This document shows, piece by piece, positions 22,931 through 32,610 of a stretch of 64,000 nucleotides of DNA. The notes beneath the pieces are model-generated. The model made no database searches. It worked only from the letters and a program-made list of their open reading frames with translations, and was not told the DNA's origin. This stretch comes from Eretmocerus hayati (taxonomy: Eukaryota > Arthropoda > Insecta > Hymenoptera > Aphelinidae): positions 100,225,338 through 100,289,337 of the forward strand of contig CM056744.1 in assembly GCA_029851415.1 (NCBI GenBank). The letters run 5' to 3'. The position numbers and the translations under genes were made by a program. Positions within the stretch are counted from its first letter, which is position 1. Each line of letters begins with the position of its first letter.

Positions 22931-23700
22931 TTTTTTATCCTAGCGGGACTAAAGTACGCACTTTGGCCCTTCATTTTTGGGCGTAATGTGATTCATTTCC
23001 ACCCGGGTATCAAACTTTACTCCCTGAACGGACTTGTCGTTGAAAAAAATCGGAAGTAAATTTTGCCCCGAGCGGGATTCGAACCCACGCCCAAGAGATT
23101 GGTGTGATCCTAAGGCTAGCGGTCTGTCGACCCCTCCACGGAGGATCACACTTGAGGCGGCACTAATCGTCTACATAACTCACGCATAGGCATACAACCT
23201 CTCATTAGGTCGTATTTTGTTGTTTTTGGATAAATAATGATTCGAGCGTTATACAAACGTATTCTGGAGAGATCATATTATTGAAAGGATCTCAAAAAAG
23301 TATCAGTGAATATTAATTTTCAAAAACATTTTTCAAATACTATTCGAATATTGAGCTGTGTAACGTTGAATGGAAGAATATCAAGAGATCGATTCTGGTT
23401 GGAAATTCAGAAGAGTTGATATGATATCACAAAATGAGGAATTTTTAGAACATTTCGAAATCTTTTTTCAGTCGGGGGGCTCCGCCCCCCGAACCCCCCG
23501 GCGGGGGCTCCGCCCCCTGCACCCCCGCCGGGGCTCCGCCCCGGACCCCGTCCCCGCCACCCGCAACAGTTGGCTTCGGTATTTCCAAGACGGCAATGTT
23601 AACATTGACACAGTCGTTGTGGCCCACTGCGCCAAAGAATGCATGCCCGGATGCGCGCGGGGTAGGGGGGGGGCGTACTTTAGTCCCGTAGGATAAAAAA
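22931..23700. mobile_element. 770-bp insertion with ~28-bp inverted repeats, tRNA-like box and GC-rich hairpins
   Basis: Left TIR includes TTATCCTAGCGGGACTAAAG; right TIR includes CTTTAGTCCCGTAGGATAA, with one difference. On the minus strand, near 23060-23155, there is a GTGGGTTCGAATCCCGC arm (T-arm/B-box-like) preceded by a CCAATCTCTTGG hairpin and GGTCGACAGACC. This looks like a degenerate type-II tRNA or tRNA-derived SINE; its acceptor stem does not pair. At 23470-23560 there are several GGGGCTCCGCCCC hairpins in GC-rich DNA. It sits only in the left arm of the giant palindrome. The frame at 22949-23149 (minus) is a translation of the tRNA-like region and not a gene. Confidence 0.65.
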
Positions 23701-23836
23701 TAGCATACGCAACTCGGGAGTAATGTGGGCCTCAAACTCCCGGGTATTTATCGCTCTCGGCTTCGCCTCGAGCGATAATCCACACCCGGGAGTAAAAGGC
23801 CCACTTTACTCCCTAGTTGCGTAATATACTATTTCA
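23701..23836. mobile_element. Short palindromic element adjacent to the 770-bp insertion
   Basis: ATACGCAACTCGGGAGTAA near 23704 is mirrored by TTACTCCCTAGTTGCGTAAT near 23811. The centre is CGGCTTCGCCTCGAGCG. The unit is about 135 bp, with no counterpart in the right arm. Confidence 0.55.
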
Positions 23837-25162
23837 ATCCTGGGAAGTTTTATGGTTTAATTTTTTGGAAATATAGCATCAATAACTCACGATATTGATC
23901 GTACCTTGCTCGAGAAATTCCTCCCAGTCAACCTTATATCCAAAGGGAGAAATCAAAAAACTGGAGCCATTTTTTATTAGGAAAAATATCATAATCTTCA
24001 AGATACAAAGGGGTATTTGACAGATTGGTGACGAATCTGCATATTTGAAATGTCGTATTCCTCAAAATGAGTGATATTTATTTCAAAACAATAACAAGGG
24101 TTGTTCAACAATACTATTGTACTCGAAGGCTAGAATTTTTCCACAGAACCGACCCAAAATTCCAAAAGAGTCGAGTCTAGATAATTTTAGGAGAAAAAGA
24201 CGAGAATCAAGGGTGAATATGATTCCTTAGTTCAATACAGATACAGATTCTCTCCAAAAAGTGACGAATATGCATACCTGAAAGCTAATATGTCAAAGAA
24301 TAAAGAATTACAGATTCTTCACTTTTTAGAGAGAATTTGTATCTGTATTGAACTAGAAAATCATATTTACCCTTGAATCTCGTATTTTTCTCCTAAAATT
24401 ATCTAGACTCGACTTTTTGGAATTTTGGGTCAATTCTGTGGAATAATTCTAGCCTTTGAGAAGAATAGGATCGTTGACCAACCTTTATTATTGTATTGAA
24501 ATAAATATCATTCATTTTGACGAATATTACATTTCAAATATGCAGATTCGTCACCAATCTGTCAAATACCCCTTTGTATCTTGAACATTATGATATTTTT
24601 CCTAATAAAAAATGGCTCCAGTTTTTTTATTTCTCCCTTTGGATATTAGATTGACTTTGAGGAATTTCTCGAGCGAGGTACGGTCAATATCGTAAGTTAT
24701 TGATGCTATATTCCCAAAAAATTAAACCATAAAAACTTCCCAGGATTGAAAAGGATTTCAGATCGTTTCACAGGTGTTCACATGTGATCATAGCCACCCC
24801 ATTTCCAAATTGGGAGTAGGATGGTTGGCCAATTTTTGTCATAATTCAAAATCAATATCATTCATTTTGAGGAACATAACATTTTAAATATGCAGATTCG
24901 TTCCCAATCTGTCAAACACCCCTTTGAATCTTGAAAATTCAATCTTTTTGTTCTATTTTCTCAGAATACAAGATTGACTTTGTGGAATTATTCGAGTGAT
25001 GTAAAATCAATAGCATTATTCACATTCCCGGGAAATTGAACCATAATAATTTCCCAGGATTAAAAAATAGTTTTCAATCGTTTCACAGGTGTTCACATGT
25101 GATCATAGTGTTCTTGGACACTGTGTTCACATGTGATCACAGTGTCCCCATTTTTACATGGG

Positions 25163-25634
25163 TAGATGCGAGCAGGGGGTTCTATTTCACGAGTTGAAAA
25201 TGAAACCGTCGAATATTATTCCGTCTATTTGGACGCAGGCGAGAGTTAGTGGGATTTCATCCATTCCAGCTCACAAATGAGATGAGCAGCCGAAAGAGGG
25301 ATACGAACATGGTTGCCTGACTCAAAATGATCATCTAAACACGATTTCGGGGTCAGTTTCGCTCCAAAATATTCATAGTTGCTCTCAGACTAGATAACAC
25401 TATAGTTATATGTTTTTCGATGGAGTGCCTTCAGATGATGAATAAGAACCAAATTGATCATGAGGACGTGTTTAAATGGTCATTTGGAGTCGGGAGAACA
25501 TGTTTGGATAACTGTTTTAGCGGCTCATCTCATTCGTGAGCTAGAATGAGTGAAATCCCACTCTCGCCTGCGTCCAAATAAACGGAATAATGCCCATATT
25601 CAACTCGTAAAATAGAACCTCCTGCTCGCATCTA
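25163..25634. mobile_element. Palindromic insertion in the right arm of the giant palindrome
   Basis: Ends TAGATGCGAGCAGG and CCTGCTCGCATCTA are exact reverse complements. The inner sequence is also mirrored (GACGCAGGCGAGAGT near 25234 with CTCTCGCCTGCGTC near 25562). The left arm lacks it. About 472 bp, non-coding. Confidence 0.65.
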
Positions 25635-26261
25635 GCTCGAGGCTCGCCTCCGGGAGATTTCAGACACATTTGGGGGTACATTGGAGAGTAATCCCACACA
25701 GGTTGTTGCACACTAGTTCAGTTGGAAGCATATGCGAGCCATACCTGTGAGGACATTTTGAGCAAAAAGTCAAAATATAGTGTTTTAAATTGGCTGAATA
25801 AAATCGAGAATTCAATATCCCACCCAAATTATTGTTCTGATTGATATTATTTGTATCAAAAAACATATTCGCACAGATGTGGGGTCGAAGGAAGAAAAAC
25901 GATTTAATTCAAATTCAGTTCAAAGTTTGGCATTTTTACAAAACTGGTCAACTTGTAACGACTGTAACCCCTATGAAAAGTTCGATAATTGACTTTCACT
26001 AGCAGTCAAATTGTAGCTTTCTTCAAGAACTTTAAAATGACCACTGGTAAAAGTCAATTGGGAGCTACATCACTTTGAAGCAAGCCCGAAAATCGTTAAA
26101 ATGTTCTCTCAGCAAATAGCTCATAGAAATTGGTAGGTATTGGAAGGAAGAAAGTACGAGGGGCCTAGAAGGACTTTTTATAGGCCTCAGGGCCAACAGG
26201 GGCCTTAGAAAAAAATCCCAAAAAATTTTTTTTGTACTATATCAACATGGTATTAACGGGA

Positions 26262-26757
26262 AAAAAATTTTTTGGGATTCGTTCCAGACCCCCCGGTGCC
26301 GGGATTCGATGATTTGCTCCGAAATGGCCCATATTCAGATTAACGAGGACTTTATGCCCCGGCAGTGACACATTAATCGGTTGCCTTTTCTCGGAATGAA
26401 CAATCAAAGAAAATTTCGTCCTTTTTCGCCTTTTTTGCCAATTTTAGTAACTTAGATAATAGATAAAAAGATGAACTTTGGTTCAAATATTTAGAAAATT
26501 TCATTGTCTACAATATGGTGCTACATAGAACAATCGAAATATCAAGACAGAAGAGCCACGAGCAAAAAATGCGATAAAATGCAAAATCGCGCAGTATTTG
26601 ATGATTCTAATTTTTTGCACAGGCCAAAAATATTCGGCAATATCGATACTTGTGCGCGAGTTCATATATATTCCAAAAAGTCGAAAAATACACCTTAAAA
26701 TCTTCAGGAGTGAGATTTAAGGCTGGCACATTTTCGACACCCAAAGATCAATATTTC
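26262..26757. mobile_element. About 500 bp present only in the right arm of the giant palindrome
   Basis: Arm sequence is interrupted between GGTATTAACGGGAAAA (about 26250) and GATATGGCTCTAATAATT (about 26763). In the left arm these are adjacent (21722-21800). No clear terminal repeats and no coding capacity; it may be an insertion here or a deletion on the left. Confidence 0.4.
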
Positions 26758-27004
26758 CATGTGATATGGCTCTAATAATTATTTCAATTTAAGAAAATCC
26801 AACGGAATTGGAAATATATCCCGTTACAAACCCTTGATCATCCTAAGTAAGGAACGCCCCATATCCCATTATATACCCGAATTATCATCTCTTAGCTACA
26901 TATTCCAAGGTTATGGCGTTCGAACACCTGCTGAGTTTTGTTCTCCTCATGATGCTGTTGAGATGGTGGATCTAAGACCCTAGTGATAGGAGATATGGGT
27001 GGAG

Positions 27005-28745
27005 ATATGGGTCTTATATGATGAATTCCACGCCAAAGCGACCTACGGAAAGGGGTCATCTCTCAGATTCTCTTTTAACCTTTTTCATTCGATCCTATGG
27101 GCCAAAATAGTAACTTCGGACCACCTATGGGGTCTAGAAAGAATTTCTCCTCTCCATTGCACGCACATACGTAAACAGACCGAAAATTCATCGTGTAAAA
27201 ATCGATTTTTATTCACGAAAATGAGAATATTTCGAGTTTTTGGATAGTTATCGATTTGCGAGTTGCGGCACCTGAAAGGGCATCAGAAAACCTATCGAAA
27301 ACATCGTCGGAAATTCCTTCTCTGTGATTTCGGGGCCACCGGAAGGCAAACAAGTGTTTTTCACTGAAACGTTAATTCCTCAAAAAGCCGTTTTTTTATT
27401 TTTTGAAAATTAGATATTTGACGTGAATCTTTGCGTTCTTTCGAAAAGAATGGGTTTCGGAGAAGTTTGGGGCGATCCAAGTGACTTACGAGCCATTTTT
27501 TGAAAACTTGGTCTTTTCGGTTTCGAAAAAGGCGATTTTTTGCGCATGCGCACAAACGTAGACTTTGGCACCACTTTCAATGGAAATCTGACAAAATTTC
27601 CTATAAAATGACTACCCGCAAAGTTGAAATTCATGCACTGAAACAGGATCTGCAACGATTAATTATATGGAATCAAAATCACATGAAAATTCAGCCCATT
27701 AACGCCTTTGTGGCGCCTGCTGAGATGACACATCTACAAGATCTCCTCGGGACTCAATTTTGAGGACGACATGGTTTCAACGTGAAATTGTCTGAACTTT
27801 CAAAATATGCGATGGAAAATTCATCGCATATTTATGCAATTTTGAATGTGAAAAATAGTATTTTCTGGCAAAAATCGAATGTAGCACCTCGGGTTCGCCT
27901 CAAACGGGGTTCTCCATCGCATATTCTAAAAGTTCATACAATTTCACGTTGAAACCATGTGGTCCGAATTTTTTTCAGGTCAATTTCGTACTCAAAATTG
28001 AGTCCCGAGAAGATCTCGTAAATGTGTCATCTCAGCAGGCGCCACGAAGGTGTTAATGGACTGAATTTTCATGTGATTCTGATTCGACATAATTAATCGT
28101 TGCAGATCCCGTTTCAGTGATGAATTTCAACTTTGCGGGTAGTCATTTTATATGAAATTTTGTCAGCTTTCCATTGAAAGTGGTGCCAAAGTCTACGTTT
28201 GTGCGCATGCGCAGAAAATCGCCTTTTTCTGGAACCGAAAAAATCAAATTTTCAACAAATGGCTCATAAGTCACTTGGACCGCCTCAAACTTCTCTGAGA
28301 CCCATTTTTTCGGAGGAACGCAAAATTTCACGTCAAATATCTGATTTTCGAAAAATAAAAAGATGGCTTTTTGAGGAATTAACAATTTTGTGAAAAACAC
28401 TTGTTTGCCTTCAGAAGGCCCCCAAATCACAGAGAAAGAATTTCCGATGACGTTTTCAATAGGCTTTCTGATGCCCTTCCAGATGCCGCAACCCGCAATT
28501 CGATAGTTATCCAAAAACTCGAAATATTCCCATTTTCGTGAATAAAAGAGCATCGATTTTTACACGATGAATTTTCGGTCTATTTACGTATGTGCGTGCA
28601 ATGGAGAGGAGAAATTTTTTTTGGACTCCATAGGTAGACTGAAGTTCCCATTTTGGGCCATAGAATCGAATGAAAAAGGTCAAAAAAGAATCTGAGAGAT
28701 GACCCCTTTCCGAAGGTCGCTTGGCGAGGAATTCATCATATACAT
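27005..28745. mobile_element. 1.7-kb palindromic element nested in the right arm of the giant palindrome
   Basis: ATATGATGAATTCCACGCCA near 27016 is mirrored near 28723-28742, with small differences. AAGGGGTCATCTCTCAGATT near 27052 is mirrored near 28688-28708. The centre is near 27880. Both arms give opposing frames (for example 27410-27655 and 28143-28553) that are translations of the inverted arms. The left arm of the host palindrome lacks it. Confidence 0.7.
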
Positions 28746-28969
28746 ATTTTCATAACTAATTCATTACAATTTTAAGGCTCTACCTCTACCTGATTATGCC
28801 ACCTTTCAGCCACGCAGCGTGAGCCTTGTCTGACACTTCTCGACAGGCAACAGTAGAATATTACTGAAGCGAGGTAAATTGGAATTTAATCCATTCTAAT
28901 GTTTAATCTGGTGATGCCGGCAAGTGGAAGACCCTCATAGAGCGAAGAGAGTCTGTAGCATACTAGTGG

Positions 28970-29180
28970 GCCGTGACCCCCGGGGGCCATGGCCCACCAC
29001 AGGACCGTGACCCCGGCCCACCACAGGACCGTGACCCCCGGGGGTCACGGCCCACCATAGGACCGTGACCCCCGGGGGCCACGGCCCACCATAGGACCGT
29101 GACCCCCGGGGGCCACGGCCCACCAGGGACCGTGGCCACGGCCCACCTCTGGACCGTGGCCCCCGGGGGTCACGGCCCAT
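28970..29180. repeat. GC-rich subterminal tandem repeats, right arm of the giant palindrome
   Basis: Reverse complement of the left array but longer, about six to seven units of roughly 31 bp against about five on the left. Units contain GACCCCCGGGGG(C/T)CA. The copy-number difference shows that the arrays change independently. Confidence 0.7.
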
Positions 29181-29193
29181 TGCGTTTTCCCCG

Positions 29194-29516
29194 GGTACGT
29201 ATAGGTTGTCATAGAATGTACAAATATATTAGTATGGTGCTATAATTCGTATGAGTTTAATCTTATTCAAAGCAATTAAATTGTGACACTCCATATCACG
29301 ATCAGTTTACCAGAAGAAATAATGATTGATATAAAAGGACCGTATTTGTTCGATTTCCTTACCATATCAATTCCACTTAATTGGCCAATAATCACGAGTT
29401 CAACATTCATCGAACCGATTTGCGTTGTCAGGAACTGGGCGTTATAACTCGAAAAACTATTCAGTTGGAAAAATGAGATGAGCTCGAGAACTGTTAAGAA
29501 GTCTCCCTAAGATCGA
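29194..29516. other. Intergenic right of the giant palindrome
   Basis: AT-rich; no gene or repeat recognised. Confidence 0.3.
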
Positions 29517-29528
29517 ATGAAAATTTAC

Positions 29529-29822
29529 AGCTCTTCTACTAATCTCAATACATCAACCTTGATGTCAAGGAACTGCCAGGAAATGCCTCTTATCGTCCAT
29601 GGAGAAATAAACATATTTTTCGGCGTATACAATTTAATTCAGATCGACCAGGAATGTGTTGGAATCCATCAGATTCTTCGTTCCAAGTTATTTGAGCGAG
29701 GATTGGGAGATTTTGTCAAAAGAAAAGGGTTTATCGAAAGGATTCATGGAGGAAAGAAGTTTTCAAATCTAAAAAAATATTTGGAAACTGAAATCAATAC
29801 TCATTCGGTTCCAGATGAATGA
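29529..29822 (+). CDS. Possible last exon of a third secreted-protein paralog (uncertain)
   Basis: An acceptor-like TTTACAG ends at 29528, followed by an open frame to TGA at 29820-29822. It contains NLIQIDQEC, which recalls the (I/M)IVR.(E/D)QC motif of the two secreted proteins, then a Lys-rich helix, but the register is off by one. No signal-peptide exon or matching exon 2 was found upstream, where the giant palindrome lies. A further open frame from an acceptor at about 29846 runs to 30116. It may be a relic or chance. Confidence 0.2.
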   Translation, partial: SSSTNLNTSTLMSRNCQEMPLIVHGEINIFFGVYNLIQIDQECVGIHQILRSKLFERGLGDFVKRKGFIERIHGGKKFSNLKKYLETEINTHSVPDE

Positions 29823-30339
29823 TGATCGAATGAATTGAATTCGCAGATATTCACTCGCGGAACAGAGCTGGATATTTTACATGTTCCATACGTTACCATC
29901 TTCAAACCTAATCCACAACACCATTTCATCGATTTTCAAATATTTAGTGGCACAAGGATTTTCATACGTACAAATGAACATCCATATAAGCCAAGCGTGT
30001 CTAATTTGCCCCAAATAACTTTGTCGTGCTCCCCATTCCAGTACATCTCTACAATTTTCAATTCAACTCAATTCGTCCACAACCTTGATTCCCTTATTTC
30101 AAAACTTGAAGAATGAGCTAAGGGATGTTCGATACTAACCAACTCTACGTAAAATCGCGCTGAAGCCGAAAACGAGGTGAGTTTCCCCCGAACATTACGA
30201 AATTATTCAAAGATAGAGAAACTTTCTTTCTAAGCTAGATATCGAATATTCGATCTCGGATCCGGGAACGAGAGAGGAATATTTTGTCCAAGTATATACA
30301 CTTTTCAGAACCACGGTGGCGATCCTGTACCACTAATTA

Positions 30340-32090
30340 AAGTGACACTCGTGATCGGAAACTCGAAGTGGCGCTCATGATTGGAAACTCAGAGAAGCAC
30401 AGGAAATTGACAACTCGATGTGGGACTTATGATCAAAATAGGCATCTTGCATTTTTCTGAAAAAAGGTTTGGCAAATTCGAGCAAATCGAGATACGTAAG
30501 GTGCAATTGGGAAAAAATGCCCAAAAATTGTTTTCATCTCGCGCAAATTGTTTGAAAGTCTGATGACTTGCGCTGTGTGACGTCACTCCGACAAAGTCTT
30601 CGACTGCCACTATTCTATGGCGTCTTGCAACTTCTTTGATCCCTCCAGAAAAAGATCTGGCAAATTCGAGCAAATCAAGAATAGTGTTGCGCAGTTGAAG
30701 AAAAAATTCCAAAAATTTCCTTCGTTTTGCGCAAATTGTTTGGCAATAAGATGACTTGCATCGTGTGACGTCATAGGGATACAATCGTCTGACTTTTAAA
30801 CAATTTGCGCAAGATGACAACAATTTTTGGGAATTTCTTTCCAACTGCGCCTTACTCATTTCGATTCGCTCGAATTTGCCAAACCTTTTTTTTAGGGGGG
30901 TCCAAAAAAATGCAAGATGACTATTCAGAGAGGCATACGTGATCGGAACTAAGTGTGGCATAGGCAATCGGGAATTCAATGTGGCACTCGTAATCGAGAA
31001 CTCAAAGTGACCCTCGTGGTCCGAAAAAAGTGGCAGAATTGATCAGCCACTCAATGGAGAACTCCTGTACGAGAACTCAAAGTGGCACTCATAGTCGGAA
31101 ACTCAAAGTGGCAGACATGATAAGCAACTCGATGAGGCAATCACGGCCGAGAACTCAGAGTGGCATAGATACTCAAGAACTCAATGTGGCTCCCATGACC
31201 AGGAACTCAAAGTGGCACTCATGATAAGGAAGTCAATACGGCACTCGTGATTGTGAACTCAACACGGCACTCGTGATCGTGGTCTCAAAGTGGCATACGT
31301 GATCGGGAACTCAATGTGGCACTCGTGATCGAGAATTGAAAATGACAGATGCAATCGGCAAATCGATGTGGCACACTTGATTGAGAACTCAGAGTGACTT
31401 TCGTGATCGGGAACTCAATGTGGCATACGTGATTAAGAATTTAAAGTGGCAGCAGTCGGCAACTCGATGTGGCAGACGTGATCGGAAACTCGGAGTGGCT
31501 CTCATGATCGGCAACTCGGTGAGGCACTCGTGTACAAAATTTAAAGGGGCACACGTGATGGAGAACTCAGAATGACATACGTGATCAGGAACTCAGAATG
31601 GCATAGGTAGCTAGGAGCTCGATGTGGCACGGCCGATCGAGAACTCAAAGTGGCACTCATAGTTGGAAACTCAAAAAAGCAGACATGATCGGCGGCTCGA
31701 TGAGGCGATGATGGTCGGGAACTCAGAGTGTCATAGGGAATCAGGAACTCAATGTGAACCTCATGATCGGGAACTCAGTGTGTCACTCGTAATCGAAAAC
31801 TCAAAGTAGCAGGCATGATCAGCAACTCGATGAGGCAATGATTATCAGGGAACTCAAAGTGTCATAGGTAATCGGGAATTTAATGTGGCACTCGTAATAG
31901 TCATAATCACGAACTCGATGTGGCATTTATGATCGAGATCTCAAAGTGGCACTAATGACCGGAAACTCAAAGTGGCCACCGGAGGCAACTTAATGTGGTG
32001 GACGTGATCGGCAATTCTGAGTGGCTGTCGTGATCGGGACCTCAATGTGGCACTCATGATCGGGAACTCAATATGGCAGTCACGCATACA
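30340..32090. repeat. 26-bp-period minisatellite array, interrupted once
   Basis: Degenerate units of the type GGAACTCAAAGTGGCACTCG plus TGATCG repeat in tandem through about 30340-30445 and 30930-32090, on the order of 45 copies. Units differ by point changes, and CTCAA/CTCAG/CTCGA variants alternate. Frames inside it are repeats, not proteins. Confidence 0.85.
30448..30910. mobile_element. Inverted-repeat insertion inside the minisatellite
   Basis: AAGGTTTGGCAAATTCGAGC near 30464 is mirrored by GCTCGAATTTGCCAAACCTT near 30869. A further internal copy of the arm lies near 30655-30760. The 196-codon minus-strand frame across it (30389-30979) is a translation of these arms plus the array edges. 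Confidence 0.6.
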
Positions 32091-32309
32091 AAAACAGGAC
32101 TTGCTCTTTCAAATTCGAACCCCGGAAGCATCGACTCAATCTATGCCTCATCCCTGCTCCTGATGGCAAACACACTAATATGGTTCTAACGAACACACAC
32201 TTCTATACCATGGTAACTGCACACGTGGTGTGTCTTGAGAGGTATACCTATATTTATATATAGGAGATTGTCTGATGTATAATAGTATATTATGCGTCGA
32301 GTGCCAAAA

Positions 32310-32610
32310 TAGTATTTTTCGATTCAAGGGAGGGAAGTTTGGTTTTGCTTTTCGAGGGATTGTTTTCGGCCCGAGCCCTGTCGAGGGTCGAAATTAGCAC
32401 GAGTAAAGCAAAAAAACTTCACGCCCGAGTATCGAAATACGTTTTTCGATCGACTGGGCGTAAAGTAAATGAAAACTACCGTGCGTAAACAGTGCTTTAC
32501 GCACAGTTGGTCGAAAAACTTTGTTCTTTGCGATAACTTTGTTGGACGTCGGCGAAGCCGACAACAAGGTTATCGTGAAGAACAAAGTTTTTTGCCCGAG
32601 ACGCATGAGT
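32310..32610. repeat. Copy of the 14.4-kb repeat module with a terminal hairpin
   Basis: About 32325-32462 is nearly the same as 14457-14592, including CCCGAGTATCGAAATACG. It is followed by a strong hairpin at 32518-32596 (CTTTGTTCTTTGCGATAAC paired with GTTATCGTGAAGAACAAAG around GGCGAAGCC). Confidence 0.65.

Larger units (their letters stand above)
20180..29193. mobile_element. Giant 9-kb palindromic (foldback) element
   Basis: The left end CGGGGAAAACGCAATGGGCC (20180-20199) is mirrored exactly by the right end at 29174-29193. Matching arm landmarks recur throughout: 20345-20565 with 28745-28970; 21515-21720 with 26760-26990; 22260-22400 with 25780-25910; 22720-22930 with 24760-24980; 23840-24240 with 24340-24760. 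The centre is a short loop near 24285. The arms are diverged by point changes and by insertions present on one side only, so the palindrome is real and not recent. No transposase or other convincing gene is found; frames inside are arm translations. The family is unknown, and foldback-type DNA transposon is an inference. Confidence 0.8.

Noticed and set aside
22949..23149. Minus-strand frame with GRGFESRSG
   Set aside because: It is the translation of the tRNA-like region of a repeat element.
23060..23155. Functional tRNA gene on the minus strand
   Set aside because: The T-arm and variable hairpin look right, but the acceptor and anticodon stems do not pair. It is more likely a SINE relic.
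28143..28553. 136-codon minus-strand frame, partly mirrored at 26999-27247
   Set aside because: Arm of the palindrome at 27005-28745; no domain and no start context.
29835..30116. 93-codon frame as a gene exon; apparent similarity to the frame at 56039-56464
   Set aside because: The resemblance (F-x-Y and F-x-S-T patterns) is loose, both are AT-rich, and no partner exons were found.
30389..30979. 196-codon minus-strand open frame
   Set aside because: It crosses the inverted-repeat insertion and the edges of the minisatellite. Its peptide repeats itself because the arms repeat, and no domain is visible.
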